Shown: positions 35,024 to 42,428 of the stretch, one piece after another
How the letters are laid out: every line of letters begins with the position of its first letter
Numbering within the stretch: the stretch's first letter is position 1
Assembly: GCA_018000455.1 (NCBI GenBank)
Contig: JAGNJW010000016.1
Location: 54,865-118,864 of the forward strand
Direction: 5' to 3'
From: Acidobacteriota bacterium
Lineage (GTDB): Bacteria; Acidobacteriota; Vicinamibacteria; Vicinamibacterales; UBA2999
Length of the DNA: 64,000 nt
The notes under the pieces: generated by a model
What the model saw: only the letters and a program-made list of their open reading frames with translations
Told to the model about the DNA's origin: nothing
The model's database searches: none
Translations under genes and position numbers: made by a program

Positions 35024-35502
35024 TGAAGGTCTTCATCTCCCATCAGCACGCGGACTCCCAGCGCGCGCTGGCCGTCGCAACTCGCCTGAAGGTGAAGCAC
35101 GGTATCGATTCGTACCTCGACGTGATCGACCCCGGTGTCGGAACAAGCGGTGACGACCTCGCAGACCACGTCCGGCGCGAACTCGGCAAGTGCACGCAGT
35201 TGCTGGCCGTGGTGTCCGAAGCGACGCAGAAGTCGTGGTGGGTGCCCTGGGAGATCGGTATTGCCTCTGAGAAGGACTTCCCGCTCGCCACGTTTGCCGG
35301 TCAGACAACCGACCTCCCTGATTACCTGAAGAAGTGGCCCTACCTCAGGACGGAGGCTGACCTCGATCAGTACGCCACGGCGTCCAACCGAGCGGCGATT
35401 GACCTTACCCAGAAACGCGGGTACTTGCAGGAAGGTGTCGCTCGCGAGCGATCTACGAAGGAGTTCTTCCGAGTCCTTCGCGCGAACCTCGGCCAGCGCT
35501 GA
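35023..35502 (+). CDS. TIR-domain protein
   Basis: 159 residues, little more than one TIR domain. MKVFISHQHADSQRALAVATRL is the first strand and helix, YLDVIDPG the BB-loop region, and SWWVPWEIGIA carries the catalytic Glu77 of NAD+-cleaving TIRs. In Thoeris systems such proteins are sensors that make a cyclic ADP-ribose type signal after infection. Starts 1 bp inside the YjzC-like gene end. Confidence 0.88.
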   Translation: MKVFISHQHADSQRALAVATRLKVKHGIDSYLDVIDPGVGTSGDDLADHVRRELGKCTQLLAVVSEATQKSWWVPWEIGIASEKDFPLATFAGQTTDLPDYLKKWPYLRTEADLDQYATASNRAAIDLTQKRGYLQEGVARERSTKEFFRVLRANLGQR

Positions 35503-35511
35503 AGGAGAGCC

Positions 35512-35901
35512 ATGGCGAAGAAGAGAGTGTTCATCAGCTTTGACTACGATCATGACGAGGCTCTGCGGACGTTGCTCGTCGGACAGGCCAGGCATGACGA
35601 CAGCCCGTTCAGTCTCGCCGACTGGTCGATTAGGGAACGGATCGATGAGAACTGGAGGGCGAAGGCCAGGACCAGGATCCGTTGTGTGGACACGGTCTGC
35701 GTCATCTGCGGGGAGCACACCGAGTCTGCCGCGGGTGTGAGCGCCGAGCTCAGGATCGCGCAGGACGAGGAGGTCCCGTACTTCCTCCTCGCCGGGTACA
35801 GCGACAAGACGTGCACGAAGCCGTGTGTCGCCAAGTCTGGCGACAAGCTCTATAGGTGGACGTGGGACAACCTGAAGACCCTCGTCGGAGGCGGACGCTA
35901 G
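35512..35901 (+). CDS. MTH538/ThsB-type TIR-like protein
   Basis: 129 residues. KKRVFISFDYDHDEALRTLLVGQARHDDSPFSLADWSI, then VDTVCVICGEHTESAAGVSAELRIAQDEEVPYFLLAGYS with Glu79 at the catalytic position, and the C-terminal LYRWTWDNLKTLV. This is the DUF1863/MTH538 branch of TIR proteins, to which many ThsB sensors belong. A GGAGAG site precedes the ATG. Two different TIR proteins in one operon suggests two sensors or a sensor plus a modulator. Confidence 0.88.
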   Translation: MAKKRVFISFDYDHDEALRTLLVGQARHDDSPFSLADWSIRERIDENWRAKARTRIRCVDTVCVICGEHTESAAGVSAELRIAQDEEVPYFLLAGYSDKTCTKPCVAKSGDKLYRWTWDNLKTLVGGGR

Positions 35902-35903
35902 CC

Positions 35904-36890
35904 ATGAAGAAGGCCCTCGTCATCGGCATAGACGGCTATCCGGACGCACCTCTGAGCGGGTGCGTGAACGACGCAACCGCTGTGGCGCAGTTGTTGGAAA
36001 GCAACGGCGACGGGGCCCCCAACTTCTCTGTGCGAGTCGTGACGAGTAATGTCGCGCCCGTCACGGCCGACGTGCTCAGCCAGGTGGTGTCCGAGCTCTT
36101 CAAAGGGGACGCGGAGACAGCCGTGCTCTACTTTGCCGGTCACGGTCTCATCAACCCGGACACGAACGCTGGCTACATCGTCAGCCAGGACGGCCGCAAA
36201 GGGGCGTGGGGCCTCGCACTGGCCGAGATCCTCGGGCTCGCGAATGGCGCACATCCCCGTATCAAGTCAACGGTCATCATCCTGGACTGCTGCCACTCGG
36301 GCTACGCCGGAGAGGTCGCGGGGCTGCCGGCGGCCAATGCCTCAGTCATCAGCACTGGTGTCACGATTTTGACAGCTACGCACCGGGAGGGACTGGCCGC
36401 TGAGGGCCAGCGCCACGGTGTGTTTACGGAGATCTTGCTGGACGGACTGGGCGGCGGGTGTTCGGACATCTGCGGCAACATCACGCCGGCCGCCCTCTAC
36501 TCGCATGTCGATCAGACGCTCGGACCGTGGGAGCAGCGGCCAATCTACAAGGCCAATGTGCAGACCTTTGTGACCCTCAGGCAGGTCGCACCAAAGGTGC
36601 CGCTTGAAGTCTTGCGTCGCCTGCCGGTCTACTTCCCGGATCCTGCAAGCATTTACCGGCTGGACCCGTCTTACGAGGATGACCGCCGCAACGCGGCCGA
36701 CCTGGTGCATATTCCGGTCAATCCGGACAACGCGAGGGTCTTCAAGGAACTGCAGCGCTGCAACAGGCACGGGCTCGTTGTCCCAGTCGATGCCGAGCAC
36801 ATGTACTACGCCGCCATCAACTCAACAGGCTGCAGGCTGACGGCGATTGGCGCGCACTACCGCAACCTCGCGGAAATTAAGCGCATTTAG
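35904..36890 (+). CDS. Caspase-like (C14) protease
   Basis: 328 residues. MKKALVIGIDGYPDAPLSGCVNDATAVAQLL is the p20 start. The catalytic dyad is His80 (YFAGHGL) and Cys130 (ILDCCHSG). ILTATHREGLAAEGQRHGVFTEILLDGL is the late p20 core. After about residue 235 a C-terminal domain (VYFPDPASIYRLDPSYEDD...KELQRCNRHGLVVPV) could be the ligand- or partner-binding part. It starts 2 bp after the TIR-like gene. The likely role is an effector protease switched on by a TIR-made nucleotide, killing the infected cell. Confidence 0.88.
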   Translation: MKKALVIGIDGYPDAPLSGCVNDATAVAQLLESNGDGAPNFSVRVVTSNVAPVTADVLSQVVSELFKGDAETAVLYFAGHGLINPDTNAGYIVSQDGRKGAWGLALAEILGLANGAHPRIKSTVIILDCCHSGYAGEVAGLPAANASVISTGVTILTATHREGLAAEGQRHGVFTEILLDGLGGGCSDICGNITPAALYSHVDQTLGPWEQRPIYKANVQTFVTLRQVAPKVPLEVLRRLPVYFPDPASIYRLDPSYEDDRRNAADLVHIPVNPDNARVFKELQRCNRHGLVVPVDAEHMYYAAINSTGCRLTAIGAHYRNLAEIKRI

Positions 36891-37055
36891 GTGGCCGGCT
36901 GGAAGGGCATCGGTCCGGTCCTGGGGTCCGCTCGCACGACGGCCGGCGTGCGCACAGCGGCGTTCCGGACTCCTTCGGCCGCCGAGGGACGGTTTCGATT
37001 TCCTTGTCGGGCGTGCCCGATTTCCGCTCGGTTCGTCCGATTGCAGTTCTCCGTT

Positions 37056-37109
37056 GTTCACGACGAACTCCATGTTCACACCGCCGTGAACATGGCCAGA
37101 TCCGTGAAC
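37056..37109. repeat. GTTCAC/GTGAAC half-site cluster
   Basis: GTTCAC at 37056-37061; a perfect 10-bp dyad CCATGTTCAC / GTGAACATGG at 37070-37079 and 37086-37095 with a 6-nt loop; GTGAAC again at 37104-37109. Four half-sites within 54 bp suggest a protein-binding array such as excisionase sites or an origin of transfer. Confidence 0.6.
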
Positions 37110-37210
37110 ATCGACCTGACACCGCGACGCGCAAGCTCTCGCAGCGTGTCTCTTGAAGCCCTGTTCGGGCCTCAGCCTGCTGGAAATGCGTCCGCCTTCA
37201 CGCCCCGAAA

Positions 37211-37229
37211 ACCGTGACACAACCGTGAC
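37211..37229. repeat. ACCGTGAC direct repeat pair, 11-bp period (candidate arm sites)
   Basis: ACCGTGAC at 37211-37218 and 37222-37229, in the same orientation and with the same 11-bp period as the TTGTGACGT pair near the left end. Confidence 0.5.
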
Positions 37230-37361
37230 GTGACCCGATCGATTGCGCGAGATCTACAGTGGTTTACGGAGATCGACGCTCGTGACGCGACTTCCGCTAA
37301 GCGGTTGAAACTGCAACGGTTATGGCAATTGAGAGCGCGCCGTCGCACATCGCCAGGTGGA

Positions 37362-37404
37362 TTTCCAAGCGTGCTCCTTCAACCACTCGGACATCTCTCC
37401 GTGC
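37362..37404. repeat. att repeat, right copy (43 bp), with orphan tRNA-Ser 5' half
   Basis: Identical to 15729-15771. On the minus strand it reads as the 5' half of tRNA-Ser from 4 bp before the gene to the anticodon loop, then continues into island sequence instead of the tRNA 3' half. It is therefore a dead half-gene still attached to the original upstream chromosome. Confidence 0.93.
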
Positions 37405-37440
37405 GAACTCAACGACTTGCGAGCGGTGTGAGCGTGATTA

Positions 37441-37446
37441 TGTCAA
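37441..37446 (-). promoter_or_regulatory. Possible remnant of the original tRNA-Ser promoter
   Basis: A consensus TTGACA lies on the minus strand about 40 bp upstream of the orphan tRNA 5' end. No good -10 is seen at standard spacing, so this is tentative. Confidence 0.25.
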
Positions 37447-37537
37447 AAACGACACGCCAAGTCCTAGTCGAGCTCGGTGCCGGCTTCCGTGGGGCGTTGA
37501 TCGCGAGTCGGACCGGATAGCAGGCCGGTGGGGTGCC

Positions 37538-39958
37538 TCAGTCCGCGCGCAGTGCCGTCAGCGGATCGATTCGCGCGGCGCGGCGGGCCGGCAGGTAGCC
37601 GGCCGCAGTGGCCACCAAGGAGAGCACCACGAGCATCGCGAGAAAGGTCAGCGGGTCGCCGGCGGTCACACCGAACAGGAGCCCGCGAAGCGACTGCGCC
37701 AGACCCCACGACACGACGGCACCAATGGCCATACCGGCGGCCGCCAGGCGCCAGGTGTGAGTGATGATGTCGGCCTGCACGCTGCCGGCCGAGGCGCCGA
37801 GCGCCATGCGAATGCCGATCTCCTGCGTGCGCCGGCCCACCGAGTAGGAGACCAACGCGAAGATGCCGAGAGAGGCCAGCACCAGGGCGAACACCGCGAA
37901 CCCGCCGAGCAGAAGCACGAGAAAGCGCCGCGACGACAGCGACTGGTCGACGAGCTGCTGCAGGCCCTTGAAGTCGTTGCCGGCCAGGTTGGGCGCAATC
38001 GGCTTCAGGGTGGCGCGGACGGCGTTGGCCAGTTGCTCCGGCGGCAGCGCCGAGCGCAGCACCAGTTCCGCCGACGGAAGGTCGTTGCACTGGCGCATCG
38101 GGATGTACAACTCGTTGCCCGATGCCTGATCGAGCGCCAGGTGGCGCACGTCGCCGACGACGCCGACCACCTGCCGGTCGGCGCCGCACACGTTGGTGAG
38201 CACCTTACCGACGGCGTCGTCGCCCGGCCACAGCGCGCGGGCCATCGTTTCGTTGACGACGGCCACCGGGTCGCTCGCCGCCGTGTCGCGCTCGGAGATG
38301 TCGCGCCCGGCCATGAGCGGGATGCCCATGGCGGCCGGATAGCCGTCGCTGACCACCCGGATGTAGGCCGACGGCTGCTGGCCGCGCTCGTAGATCACGC
38401 CCTTGGCGCGGACCCCCCAGGTGCGGTTGCGGCCGAGTGGCAGGGTGTCGGTGATGCCGGCGCCATCGACGCCGGGAATCGTGCGCGCCAGCCGCAGGGC
38501 CTCGGTGAGGTACGCCGTCTGTTGCTCCTGTGTCGTGTAGGACGTGTCGGGATCCACGCGCATGGTGGCCGCGCGGGCGGGCTGAAAGCCCAGGTCGACG
38601 TCCAGGACCTGCACCAGGCTTCGAATGAGCAACCCGGCGCCGACCAGCAGGACGCACGTGAAGGCAATCTCCGACACGACCAGCGCGTTGCGTGCCCACC
38701 CGCGGGCACCCCCTTTGGTCGATCCGCGGCTGCCGTCCTTGAGGGCGTCGTGCACGGCCAGGTGAGGCGCCTGGAGCGCGGGGGCCAGGCCGAAGACGAC
38801 GCCGGTCAGGAGCGCCGTGGCCAGTGTGAAGCCGAGCGCTGTGGCGTCCACGCCGATCGAGCCGAGCAAAGGGACGCTGACGGCGTCGAGCCGCGCGAGC
38901 GCCCGCGTGCCGGCCACCGCGAGCACCAGGCCGAGCACGGCCCCGGCCCCCGACAGCACGAGGCCTTCGGTCAGCATCTGGACGATCAGGCGACGGCGTC
39001 CCGCACCCATCGCCGAGCGAACGGCCATCTCCTTTTGTCGGGCCGCCGTGCGCGCCAGCAGGAGGTTGGATAGGTTGGCGCACACGATCAGCATCACCAC
39101 GCCAACTGCGCCGGCAAGCACCCACAGGGCGAGGCGCATCCGGCCGCTCACCTGGTCGGCGAGCGCGGTGACGCGGCCCTCGAAGCTGTTGCGCTCTGGA
39201 TGGGCTTCGGTCAGCTGCTTGCCCAGCAGCGTCACCTCGGCCTGAGCGGCCGAGGCCGAGACGCCGGGCTTGAGCCGGCCGACCATCGCCATGGTGTTGC
39301 CCCAGCGATTGGTTTCCTCACTGAGCGGGAACGCGAAGAACAGGTCGAAGTGCCCGCCTGGCGCAAAGACCGACGCGAAGTCGAACGATTCGGGCAGCAC
39401 GCCCACCACCGTGTAGGGCTCGGCGTCGAGGGTGAGCGGCCTGCCGACGATGGCGGGGTCACGGTCGAAGCGGCGCTGCCACAGGGCGTGGCTGAGCAGC
39501 ACGGCCTTGGGCCCGTTGAACGTCGTCTCGTCTTCGGAGAAGGTCCGGCCGATGACCGGCCGGACGCCCAGCACGTCGAAGAAATTGCCGGACACCGGCA
39601 CGCCGCTGACTCGCTCGGGCTCGCCGCCCCCGCTGAGCACGTTGTCGCCGACGCCGTAGAACGCGAAGTAGCCGGCCAGCGCCTCGAGCGATTGGGCGCG
39701 CTCCTGCAGATCCAGCAGGTAGCCCACCTGCGTGGTCTGCCCCGACAGGCCGGGCGTGTCGTGGTTGGAGATCCAAACCAACCGATCGGCCTCCGCAAAG
39801 GGCAGCGGCCGCAGCAGCAGCGCGTTGACCACGCTGAAGACCGTGGTGCTGGCGCCGATGCCGAGGCCGGCCACCAGGATGGCAAAGGCGGCAAACGAGG
39901 CGTCGCGACGCAGGGTGCGGAACGTGAAGCGGAGGTTCTGCCAGAGGTCGGACTGCAC
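37538..39958 (-). CDS. ADOP/MacB-type permease (FtsX domains), no ATPase domain
   Basis: 806 residues. The N-terminal DLWQNLRFTFRTLRRDASFAAFAILVAGLGIGASTTVFSVVNALLLRPLPF is the ADOP signature. A periplasmic MacB_PCD domain, a FtsX core (LWVLAGAVGVVMLIVCANLSNLLLARTAARQKEMAVRSAMGAGRRRL), a second MacB_PCD domain and a second FtsX core (GIRMALGASAGSVQADII) follow. It ends ...AARIDPLTALRAD, as in the family. These Acidobacteriota-expanded permeases usually sit apart from an ATPase; their substrate is unknown. GTG 39958 is chosen by family alignment; the open frame continues upstream only as a shadow of the next gene. Confidence 0.88.
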   Translation of the reverse strand: MQSDLWQNLRFTFRTLRRDASFAAFAILVAGLGIGASTTVFSVVNALLLRPLPFAEADRLVWISNHDTPGLSGQTTQVGYLLDLQERAQSLEALAGYFAFYGVGDNVLSGGGEPERVSGVPVSGNFFDVLGVRPVIGRTFSEDETTFNGPKAVLLSHALWQRRFDRDPAIVGRPLTLDAEPYTVVGVLPESFDFASVFAPGGHFDLFFAFPLSEETNRWGNTMAMVGRLKPGVSASAAQAEVTLLGKQLTEAHPERNSFEGRVTALADQVSGRMRLALWVLAGAVGVVMLIVCANLSNLLLARTAARQKEMAVRSAMGAGRRRLIVQMLTEGLVLSGAGAVLGLVLAVAGTRALARLDAVSVPLLGSIGVDATALGFTLATALLTGVVFGLAPALQAPHLAVHDALKDGSRGSTKGGARGWARNALVVSEIAFTCVLLVGAGLLIRSLVQVLDVDLGFQPARAATMRVDPDTSYTTQEQQTAYLTEALRLARTIPGVDGAGITDTLPLGRNRTWGVRAKGVIYERGQQPSAYIRVVSDGYPAAMGIPLMAGRDISERDTAASDPVAVVNETMARALWPGDDAVGKVLTNVCGADRQVVGVVGDVRHLALDQASGNELYIPMRQCNDLPSAELVLRSALPPEQLANAVRATLKPIAPNLAGNDFKGLQQLVDQSLSSRRFLVLLLGGFAVFALVLASLGIFALVSYSVGRRTQEIGIRMALGASAGSVQADIITHTWRLAAAGMAIGAVVSWGLAQSLRGLLFGVTAGDPLTFLAMLVVLSLVATAAGYLPARRAARIDPLTALRAD

Positions 39959-40060
39959 GCCGCAATAGACGGCTCGGCTGCAAGAAGGGTTGTCAGCGCC
40001 TGCCGGGGCCTGGTGCCAGCAGATCGTGGCCGCGGCTGAAGGCTCCACCGTCGGCGCAGA

Positions 40061-40522
40061 ATGTCGATCGGGTGCCCTATGTTCGAGACGGTGTGTGCGC
40101 AGTTGCCAGCGTGTCGCCCCGACGTCCTCGAGGCGCTGCTGGAACTCGCCGTGGCGATCGCACGCGAGGGCCGGGAGGGCCGTCGGATCGGCACGCTGTT
40201 CACCCTTGGCAAGGCCGAGGCCGTGCTGGCCGCGTCTCGTGCGCTGATTCTCGATCCGCTGGCGGGCCACGCCCCCGCGCACACACGAATCACCGAGAAG
40301 AACCTGCGCGGCACGTTGAAGGAGCTGGCGCAGCTCGACGGCGCCTTCGTCGTCTCCGAGAGCGCGGTCGTCAGGGTGTTTGGCCGGGGCCGGCTCGTCG
40401 CTACTGTCATCCCTGAGCTGTGGTTGCTCAGCCGGCAACAGGCGCGCATGCGAGGATCGCTCGAGACGGAGCGCTTTCAGGATCTCGCGGTGCTCCTGAC
40501 GCCTGAACCGGACAATTCCTGA
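40061..40522 (+). CDS. DisA_N/DAC-domain (diadenylate cyclase) remnant lacking the RHR motif
   Basis: 153 residues. EGREGRRIGTLFTLGKAEAVLAASRALILDPLAG...LRGTLKELAQLDGAFVV matches the N-terminal part of DAC proteins, with DGA at 93-95. In DAC enzymes about 50 residues follow that contain the second active-site motif (RHR, or RHxAA-type) before a strand such as VVSESxVVRVF. Here DGAFVV runs straight into SESAVVRVFGRGRLV, so the segment with RHR is absent. This looks like an internal in-frame deletion and an inactive cyclase, or a retained c-di-AMP-binding or regulatory form. The start could also be ATG 40079. Confidence 0.65.
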   Translation: MSIGCPMFETVCAQLPACRPDVLEALLELAVAIAREGREGRRIGTLFTLGKAEAVLAASRALILDPLAGHAPAHTRITEKNLRGTLKELAQLDGAFVVSESAVVRVFGRGRLVATVIPELWLLSRQQARMRGSLETERFQDLAVLLTPEPDNS

Positions 40523-40611
40523 ACGGCGCGCGATCGGGCCTCGGTCACCTGCCGGACGATGCCTGCCTGGCCGCGATCTCGACTTCGCAGCCGCCGCTCG
40601 GGCACTCGGCG

Positions 40612-41646
40612 TCAGCGAGTCGGCCCTTCGCGCCGCGTTGCCTCCGCCGCCAGGTCGGTCGCCACCGACACGTGCGCGCCGAGCCAGATGGCCTGTTCCG
40701 TGATCACCAGCTCGCCGACCCGGATGCCGAGCGCCACCGGCGTACCCCGTACGAGCAGTGTCGGCTCGACCGCCACCGGCAGGGCCATCGAGGTGACCTT
40801 TTCGGTTGGAAGGCGCACGTTGAAGCCGCGCTTGATCAACCTTTCGACGGCTCCCAGCACGTCCACGCGATCGAGCACGAAGCCGCACAGCCCGCGCCGG
40901 TCATCGAGCACCTTTTGTGCGGCGGCCCACGACTCGGCCGAGGGGGCGACGTCGATGCGCACGCCGAGGCGCGGGAGCCGCGGCTGCACCACGATCTCGG
41001 TGTCGGTGGCCTGCAGGTGCAGGGAACCGGAGAGCCGATAGTTGCGCGGGACGACGGTGCCCGTCACGGCCTGGACGAGGTGCATGTCGCCGCACACGGC
41101 GCCGCCGATGGTGCGCCCGTCCCAGGCGAAATCCACCTCGGCGTGCCCCGTACCGGACGCGATCCCGACCGGCAAGGCGATGGCGATGCGGTTACTGCCG
41201 AAGGTCAGGCGCGGGGTGCCGGCGTGCAGCCGGGCCTGCACCTGTTTCACCGTGACCTTCAGGTCGTAGTCGCCGAGCGTCACCACGCGCCGCACCGAGC
41301 CGGTCTTGCGCACGCGGATGTTCGAGAGGGTCAGCGTCACCCGATCGGCCACCCCGGCCACCACGCGTTCCATCAGATCGCGCACCAGCGTCGTGGGGAC
41401 GGCGACGCGCACCGGCGTCTCGGGCATGCCCACGAGGTGCGGGTCGCGCTCCACGAGATCTTCGAGCCTTGCCCGCAGCGCGCTGCGTTCGGTGTCGAGG
41501 GCCGCGATCTGCAGGCGGAGCACGTCTGCGGTCTCACGGTTCTGCCCGTCGAGCGCGAGCGCACGGCGGTAGAGGACCAGTCCTCCCACGGAGACCAGGA
41601 CCACGATCGTCACGAGGACGAGGGCGGCGATCCGGGTACGGGTCAT
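40612..41646 (-). CDS. Membrane-anchored protein of unknown function (pair member 2)
   Basis: 344 residues. One N-terminal membrane helix (IAALVLVTIVVLVSVGGLVLYRRAL) and a coiled coil (GQNRETADVLRLQIAALDTERSALRARLEDLVERD) precede a long beta-rich domain starting VPTTLVRDLMERVVAG. The beta domain resembles lipid-binding or AsmA/SMP-like folds in its alternating pattern, but no family is assigned. It shares its layout with the gene just upstream, suggesting ancient duplication. ATG overlaps that gene's stop by 4 bp. Confidence 0.65.
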   Translation of the reverse strand: MTRTRIAALVLVTIVVLVSVGGLVLYRRALALDGQNRETADVLRLQIAALDTERSALRARLEDLVERDPHLVGMPETPVRVAVPTTLVRDLMERVVAGVADRVTLTLSNIRVRKTGSVRRVVTLGDYDLKVTVKQVQARLHAGTPRLTFGSNRIAIALPVGIASGTGHAEVDFAWDGRTIGGAVCGDMHLVQAVTGTVVPRNYRLSGSLHLQATDTEIVVQPRLPRLGVRIDVAPSAESWAAAQKVLDDRRGLCGFVLDRVDVLGAVERLIKRGFNVRLPTEKVTSMALPVAVEPTLLVRGTPVALGIRVGELVITEQAIWLGAHVSVATDLAAEATRREGPTR

Positions 41647-42428
41647 CGGGCCACCGGCCCCGCTGCCGGTTCGAGCGGCGCAAAGGCTCCCGGCGTGACC
41701 TTCACCGACACCCACAGCCGGCCGCGAGCCGCCACTACCTGCGACACAGCCGCTTCGAGCGGCATCCTGGCGCCCGCGATCCGGACCGGACCATCGGTGA
41801 GCTCCGGGAACGCGATCGACTGCTGCACTTTCACCGGAATGCGGATGGTGGGCAGGAGCGCGTCGAGCTGGAGTCGGGCCAGCCGCGCCACCTCGCCGAT
41901 CGTGGCGCCGCTCAGGTAGCGGGCGATGCCGATGGTCTCGGCGATCGCCAGGTGGTCGGCCGCCACGGTGGCCAGCAGGGTCGAGGAGGTCTGGTCGATC
42001 CGGACGTCGGCGAGCGCGCCGAAGAGCGTGAGGTCCGCCGTCAGCTCCGGCTGGTCGCGTACCTGCAGCCGGCCACGCAACTGGACGGTGGCGCTGCCGC
42101 GGAACTGCACGTCGGCGCCGGTGAGCTCCACGTGGAAGCGGTCGATGTCGGTCGCGAAGGGGAGTTGCGCCACGATCAGGTCGCGCACCAGCCCCTCATC
42201 GACGGCGATCGCGACGTCGTTCGGCGGCAGCAGGGACTCGCCGCGCTCGAGCCGCAGGGCGATGGCCCGCAGGCCCTCGACCTCGCGTTCGAGCACCACA
42301 CGCTGCGCGCGAAGATCGCCGGCGCCGTCGTAGCTACGGCCGCAGGCGCACGTGACGGCCACGCTGCCGACGACCAGCAGCATGAGCGCCGCGCTGCGCC
42401 GGGCCCGGGCTACTGCACCTTCCGCCAC
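41643..42428 (-). CDS. Membrane or lipoprotein-like protein of unknown function (pair member 1)
   Basis: 261 residues. N-terminal hydrophobic stretch ALMLLVVGSVAVTCACG could be a signal anchor or a poor lipobox. A short coiled coil (LRAQRVVLEREVEGLRAIALRLERGE) follows, then a beta-rich domain opening AVDEGLVRDLIVAQLPF, parallel to VPTTLVRDLMERVV of its neighbour. Its start overlaps the lipocalin-like gene end by 19 bp, so the three genes form an operon. Confidence 0.65.
   Translation of the reverse strand: MAEGAVARARRSAALMLLVVGSVAVTCACGRSYDGAGDLRAQRVVLEREVEGLRAIALRLERGESLLPPNDVAIAVDEGLVRDLIVAQLPFATDIDRFHVELTGADVQFRGSATVQLRGRLQVRDQPELTADLTLFGALADVRIDQTSSTLLATVAADHLAIAETIGIARYLSGATIGEVARLARLQLDALLPTIRIPVKVQQSIAFPELTDGPVRIAGARMPLEAAVSQVVAARGRLWVSVKVTPGAFAPLEPAAGPVAR

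Larger units (their letters stand above)
36891..37361. other. Right end of the island, non-coding
   Basis: No credible gene. It holds a cluster of GTTCAC/GTGAAC half-sites (37056-37109), an 11-bp-period GTGAC pair (37211-37229) and then the right att repeat. The GC content is lower toward the end. No terminator for the caspase gene is evident. Confidence 0.6.
15729..37404. mobile_element. Defence genomic island integrated in tRNA-Ser(GGA)
   Basis: An about 21.7-kb element bounded by a perfect 43-bp direct repeat (15729-15771 and 37362-37404). It has an integrase at the left end facing its tRNA target, two HTH excisionase-like proteins, a toxin-antitoxin pair and a long defence operon. No relaxase, coupling protein or type IV secretion genes are recognisable, so it is probably mobilised by other means or only by excision and integration. 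The flanking genes (msr operon left, ADOP permease right) are chromosomal in style. Confidence 0.93.

Noticed and set aside
36891..37217. Open frame beginning right after the caspase stop
   Set aside because: No RBS, no recognisable domain, and it overlaps the GTTCAC operator array.
39959..40888. N-terminal extension of the ADOP permease to give 1116 codons
   Set aside because: The extension is antisense to the DAC-like gene and has no homology; ADOP proteins begin at the QSDLWQNLRF-like segment.
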